DNA of 64,000 bases from Mesorhizobium sp. LSJC280B00 (GTDB lineage: Bacteria; Pseudomonadota; Alphaproteobacteria; Rhizobiales; Rhizobiaceae): assembly GCF_000502835.1 (NCBI RefSeq), contig NZ_AYVL01000014.1, positions 27,533 to 91,532 on the forward strand, in the 5' to 3' direction. The notes beneath the pieces are model-generated. The model searched no databases. It saw nothing but the letters and a program-made list of their open reading frames with translations, and was not told the origin of the DNA. This document shows positions 60,448 to 64,000 of the stretch, piece by piece. How positions within the stretch are numbered: position 1 is the first letter of the stretch; the number at the start of each line of letters is the position of its first letter. A program made the position numbers and the translations under genes.

Positions 60448-61529
60448 TGGGCTGGACTCTGGGTCGGTACTTCTTCTTTCGCTATGTGACGATCACCATC
60501 TGGTTCTTCATCGGCCTCTTGGCGCTGGTGTTCCTGATCGATTTCACCGAGCTTTCCGGCCGCACGACCGGCGTGCCGGGCTTCACCTACGCAACTGCGT
60601 TCGCCATTTCGGGGCTCAGGATGCCGATGATCATGCTGCAGACGGTGCCGTTCGTCGGCCTGTTCTCGGCGATGGCGACGTTGGTGTCGCTCAACCGCAA
60701 ATATGAACTGGTCATTGCCCGTTCCGCCGGGGTTTCCGCATGGCAATTCCTGCTGCCGTGCTGCATCGGGGCGCTGCTGTTTGGAGCCTTGTCGGTCGGC
60801 GTCATCAATCCGGTAGCCGCGCACGCCTATTCCTGGTCCGAGGAGATCGAGACCCAGCTCCGTTCGGGCAAGTCGAACAGCGTCTCGGCCGATGCTGCGC
60901 CCTGGATCAGGCAGAAAACCAACGCCGGCGACACCATCATCGGCGCGCGCGCCATTCTCAATCAAGGCCTGGAGATGGCCGACGCGGTCTTCTTCAGCTT
61001 CAGCCCGCAAGGCGACATCATCGAGCGCAAGGATGCGGCGCGCGCCTTTTTGCGGGACGGCTACTGGGAACTGCAGGACGTCAAGGTGTTCCGGGACGGT
61101 ACCATCCAGTCGTTACCCAGCGATCGGCTGCCGACCAATCTCAAGCCGGAATTCGTGCAAGAGCGGTTGGCGCGCCCTGAGACCATTCCCTTCTACGATC
61201 TGCCCGGCAAGATCGAAGTGGCCCGCTCCTTCGGCCTCAAGGCAAATGCCTTCGCCATGCAGTTCAATTCCCTGATTGCGCTGCCCTTCCTGCTTGTCGC
61301 GATGACGCTGATTGCGGCAACGGTATCAATGCGATTTGCGAGGATGGGGCAGTCGGCAACGATGATTCTGGGTGGCATCGTGGCCGGGTTTCTGCTTTAT
61401 GTCGTTTCGGTGCTGGTCAAGGCATTCGGCGTAGCGGGATTCGTACCCACGGCCGTAGCGGCTTGGGTCCCGGTTGTCGTGGCTATGTTCTTCGGGGTGA
61501 CATTCCTGCTATACAAGGAAGACGGCTAG
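60447..61529 (+). CDS. lptG: LPS export ABC transporter permease LptG
   Basis: The product is 360 aa with the same layout as LptF: three plus three membrane segments and a periplasmic domain. LGRYFFFRYVTITIWFFIGLLALVFLIDFTELSGR and VSLNRKYELVIARSAGVSAWQFL (coupling region) match LptG. It begins within the lptF stop and its own stop overlaps the proposed lptD GTG (TAGTG). Confidence 0.93.
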   Translation: MGWTLGRYFFFRYVTITIWFFIGLLALVFLIDFTELSGRTTGVPGFTYATAFAISGLRMPMIMLQTVPFVGLFSAMATLVSLNRKYELVIARSAGVSAWQFLLPCCIGALLFGALSVGVINPVAAHAYSWSEEIETQLRSGKSNSVSADAAPWIRQKTNAGDTIIGARAILNQGLEMADAVFFSFSPQGDIIERKDAARAFLRDGYWELQDVKVFRDGTIQSLPSDRLPTNLKPEFVQERLARPETIPFYDLPGKIEVARSFGLKANAFAMQFNSLIALPFLLVAMTLIAATVSMRFARMGQSATMILGGIVAGFLLYVVSVLVKAFGVAGFVPTAVAAWVPVVVAMFFGVTFLLYKEDG

Positions 61530-63946
61530 TGAGGGAGGCGGTTTTGCGCAGCCATAGGCACGCCGGTTTGGCACGCCTCTCTGCGGCGAGCGCCTTGGCA
61601 TGCCTGCTTGCCAGCGCCGCCCCGGTTGCTCCGGCTTTTGCCCAGGACGTCAGTGAGCTGGCAACGAAGGTTCCGAGCGGCACGCAGATGCTGCTGGCAG
61701 CCGATACGCTGGTCTACGACAACGACAAGCAGACCGTGACGGCCGTCGGCGGCGTCCAGATCGACTACGGCGGCAACCGTCTCGTCGCCCAGCGGGTCGA
61801 ATACAACCGCAACACCAAACGCCTCGTCGCCAGCGGCAATGTCGAACTCGTCAATAGCGACGGCACCAAAATCTATTCGCAGCATGCCGACATCACTGAC
61901 GATTTCGCCGACGGCTTCGTCAACGCGCTGCGGGTCGAGACCATAGACAAGGCGTATTTCGCCGCCGAAAGCGCGGAGCGCATGGGCGGCGTGCTGACGA
62001 CGTTCCACAATGGCGTCTACACCGCCTGCGAGCCGTGCGAGGACAAGCCCGACAAAGCGCCGACCTGGCGTATCAAGGCCAGGAAGATCATCTGGAACGG
62101 CGAGAAGAAGACGGTTCGCTTCGAGAACTCGAATTTCGAGTTCTTCGGCTTTCCGCTGGCCTATCTGCCGGCTTTCGAGATCGCCGACCCAACGGTCAAG
62201 CGCAAGAGCGGCTTCCTAATCCCCGGCGTCGCCTACAAGAGCGATCTCGGCGTCGGTGTCAAAGTCCCTTATTATTTCGCGCTCTCGCCGACCTACGATC
62301 TCACTGTCACTGGCAGCGGCTATACCAAGCAAGGTTTCCTCGGTGAGGCCGAGTGGAGGCAGCGCTTCAACAACGGTCAGTACAGCCTGAAGATTGCGGG
62401 CATCCGGCAGGAGAATCCCGACGCCTTCATCGACGACAATGGCCACAACGTGAATTCGGGTACCGAAGGCGACCCGAACAGGTTCCGCGGCATGATGGGC
62501 ACCCAGGGCCAGTTCGCCATCAACCCGCGCTGGGACTTCGGCTGGGACATCCTGCTGCAGAGCGACAAGAATTTCGCGCGCACCTACGACATCGATGGCT
62601 TCAACGATAGCGTGCACCGCTCCGAGGTGTACCTGACGGGGCTCAACGATCGCAATTACTTCGACGTGCGCGCCATGCACTTCGAGGTTCAGGAAGACAC
62701 GCTCGCCAGCGATCCGACTGCACGCGCCGCCAAGCAGCCCTGGGTGCTGCCCTCGCTCGACTACGCCTATATCCCCGACATGCCGGTGGCCGGCGGGCAG
62801 CTGTCGTTCGACGTCAACGCGCGGGTCATTGACCGCGACAGGCTCGATACGGCTCTTGCAAATTCGGGCATCCCTTCGTCCGTCAACAACGTCCGCGGCA
62901 TCGACGGTCAATCCGGCCGCCTTACCGCGGAAGCCGAATGGAAGCGCACCTTCACCACCGATGGCGGGCTTCTGCTGACACCGCTCCTGGCGCTGCGCGG
63001 CGACGCCGGCTACGTCAACGCCTCCTCGGCCTCGCTCGACGCCATCAACCAGATGGCGACCAATCTCGGCGTCGAGGACGATATGCGTTCATCGCTTGCC
63101 CGCTACATGGCGACCGCCGGCCTTGAGATGCGCTGGCCGGTGCTGTTTTCGATGACCAGTTCCAGCCATGTCTTCGAACCGATGGCGCAGGTATTCATGC
63201 GTCCGAACGAGCAATATGTCGGCGGGCTGGCGGTCCCCAACGAGGACGCCCAGAGCTTCGTCTTCGACGCCACGACGCTGTTCGAGCGCGACAAATTCTC
63301 GGGCTATGACCGCATGGAAGGCGGCACACGCGCCAATGTCGGGCTGCGCTATTCCGGCGCATATGACAATGGCTGGGGCACCAATGCGGTGTTCGGCCAA
63401 TCCTACCAGCTCGGCGGCCAGAACTCGTTCGGCACGCCGGACCTGGTCAATGTCGGCGCCTATTCGGGTCTTGAAACTGCAACCTCCGACTATGTCGGCC
63501 TTGTCGGCTTCAACAGCCCCAGCGGGTTTTCCGGCTCGGTCAGCGGCCGTTTCGACGAGCAAAGCTTCGAGATCCGCCGCGCTGAGGTAAAGGCCGCCTT
63601 TTCAGGCCTGCCGGTATCGCTGAGCGCCAAATACGCCTTCATCCAGGCGCAGCCGCTCTATGGCTTCTCGACCGATCGCCATGAGGTTACGCTCGGCGCC
63701 TCGACACATCTTGCCGAGAATTGGCGCGTCTTTGGCACCGGCACATATGATCTGGAGCAGAGCGTTCTGGTCAAGGACGGGGTCGGCTTTGCCTATAGTG
63801 ATTCGTGCTTTACCTATTTGATGACGTTTTCGGAAAGACGTGACCTGAACACCAAGGAAGTATCGCAGAACGTCGGCTTCAACCTGTCGTTCCGCACGCT
63901 CGGCGATTTCGGCTCGTCGCAACGCTCCATCGACACCATTCAATAA
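61529..63946 (+). CDS. lptD: LPS-assembly outer membrane protein LptD
   Basis: The product is about 805 aa. A signal peptide (ending AFA-QDV) precedes an OstA-like jellyroll (about residues 50-170, TLVYDNDKQTVTAVGGVQIDYGG and AQRVEYNRNTKRLVASGNVEL), and a large C-terminal beta-barrel ends with SFRTLGDFGSSQRSIDTIQ. Cysteines near YTACEPCEDK and YSDSCFTYL may form the structural disulfides. With LptE it puts LPS into the outer leaflet. The start is GTG 61529, overlapping the lptG stop, or TTG 61544 behind GGGAGG, which is equally good. Confidence 0.93.
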   Translation: MREAVLRSHRHAGLARLSAASALACLLASAAPVAPAFAQDVSELATKVPSGTQMLLAADTLVYDNDKQTVTAVGGVQIDYGGNRLVAQRVEYNRNTKRLVASGNVELVNSDGTKIYSQHADITDDFADGFVNALRVETIDKAYFAAESAERMGGVLTTFHNGVYTACEPCEDKPDKAPTWRIKARKIIWNGEKKTVRFENSNFEFFGFPLAYLPAFEIADPTVKRKSGFLIPGVAYKSDLGVGVKVPYYFALSPTYDLTVTGSGYTKQGFLGEAEWRQRFNNGQYSLKIAGIRQENPDAFIDDNGHNVNSGTEGDPNRFRGMMGTQGQFAINPRWDFGWDILLQSDKNFARTYDIDGFNDSVHRSEVYLTGLNDRNYFDVRAMHFEVQEDTLASDPTARAAKQPWVLPSLDYAYIPDMPVAGGQLSFDVNARVIDRDRLDTALANSGIPSSVNNVRGIDGQSGRLTAEAEWKRTFTTDGGLLLTPLLALRGDAGYVNASSASLDAINQMATNLGVEDDMRSSLARYMATAGLEMRWPVLFSMTSSSHVFEPMAQVFMRPNEQYVGGLAVPNEDAQSFVFDATTLFERDKFSGYDRMEGGTRANVGLRYSGAYDNGWGTNAVFGQSYQLGGQNSFGTPDLVNVGAYSGLETATSDYVGLVGFNSPSGFSGSVSGRFDEQSFEIRRAEVKAAFSGLPVSLSAKYAFIQAQPLYGFSTDRHEVTLGASTHLAENWRVFGTGTYDLEQSVLVKDGVGFAYSDSCFTYLMTFSERRDLNTKEVSQNVGFNLSFRTLGDFGSSQRSIDTIQ

Positions 63947-64000
63947 CGGGCAGCGGTCGGCAACGGGGCGGCTGGCGGACGACATTGTTTCGCCGCATAG

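Noticed and set aside
63947..64000. Start of the gene after lptD (surA expected)
   Set aside because: Only 54 bp remain, and no start codon with a ribosome site is visible.

Overview
The window looks like chromosomal DNA of an alphaproteobacterium of the order Rhizobiales, most likely Mesorhizobium or a close relative. The reasons are GC-rich coding DNA, a complete aapJQMP amino-acid transporter, bluB, a dmeRF-type cobalt/nickel locus, small DUF680 and DUF982 proteins typical of this group, alphaproteobacterial general-stress (EcfG-type) promoter motifs, and intergenic palindromic repeats like those scattered through Mesorhizobium genomes. The species is inferred by recognition of gene content, not by a search.

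Layout. 0-3.3 kb: end of a flavin monooxygenase, a DUF2459 protein, and a dmeR-dmeF-NicO metal-efflux operon with a palindromic operator. 3.4-9.3 kb: aapJ-aapQ-aapM-aapP (minus strand) with a stem-loop after aapJ, then metC. 9.5-11.2 kb: an ECF sigma factor, a DUF4142 protein and a cupredoxin; the first two genes share the same promoter motif at the same spacing. 11.3-15.4 kb: an SLC13-type permease, tRNA-Arg(TCT), a complex I accessory subunit, tRNA-Pro(TGG), and a divergent hydrolase/GlxA-type regulator pair with a direct-repeat operator. 15.5-23 kb: hdaA-like, perM-like and CDP-alcohol transferase genes on one side and purMN-sixA on the other, split by a lower-GC block (GST, DUF4304-like protein, membrane protein) containing two 20-bp direct repeats exactly 500 bp apart. 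23-32 kb: tandem DUF680 genes, an antiporter/universal-stress-protein fusion with DUF2270, a molybdopterin oxidoreductase and an ABC-F ATPase. 32-40.3 kb: small envelope proteins, a UvrD-like helicase, DUF982, DinB, GST, bluB, ndk and a methyltransferase. 40.5-45.7 kb: a YbaY-META protein, then a FolM-like reductase-uvrC-pgsA-moaD-moaE cluster. 46-53 kb: an outer-membrane beta-barrel, GST, a histone-H1-like protein, DinB/TetR, TauE and rlmJ. 53-64 kb: a divergent TetR/AhpD-like pair with twin operators, then aminoglycoside phosphotransferase-like, holC, pepA, VOC and flavoprotein genes, and the lptF-lptG-lptD lipopolysaccharide-export operon.

Most of the window is housekeeping. The main unexplained signals are regulatory: three exact GGAAC-N16-CGTT motifs upstream of the omp, DUF982 and DUF2270/antiporter genes; the duplicated ECF promoter; several well-placed palindromic or direct-repeat operators; a LexA-like box followed by a terminator, upstream of bluB; and at least four kinds of intergenic repeat. 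I see no CRISPR array, no complete insertion sequence, no rRNA and no integrated phage.
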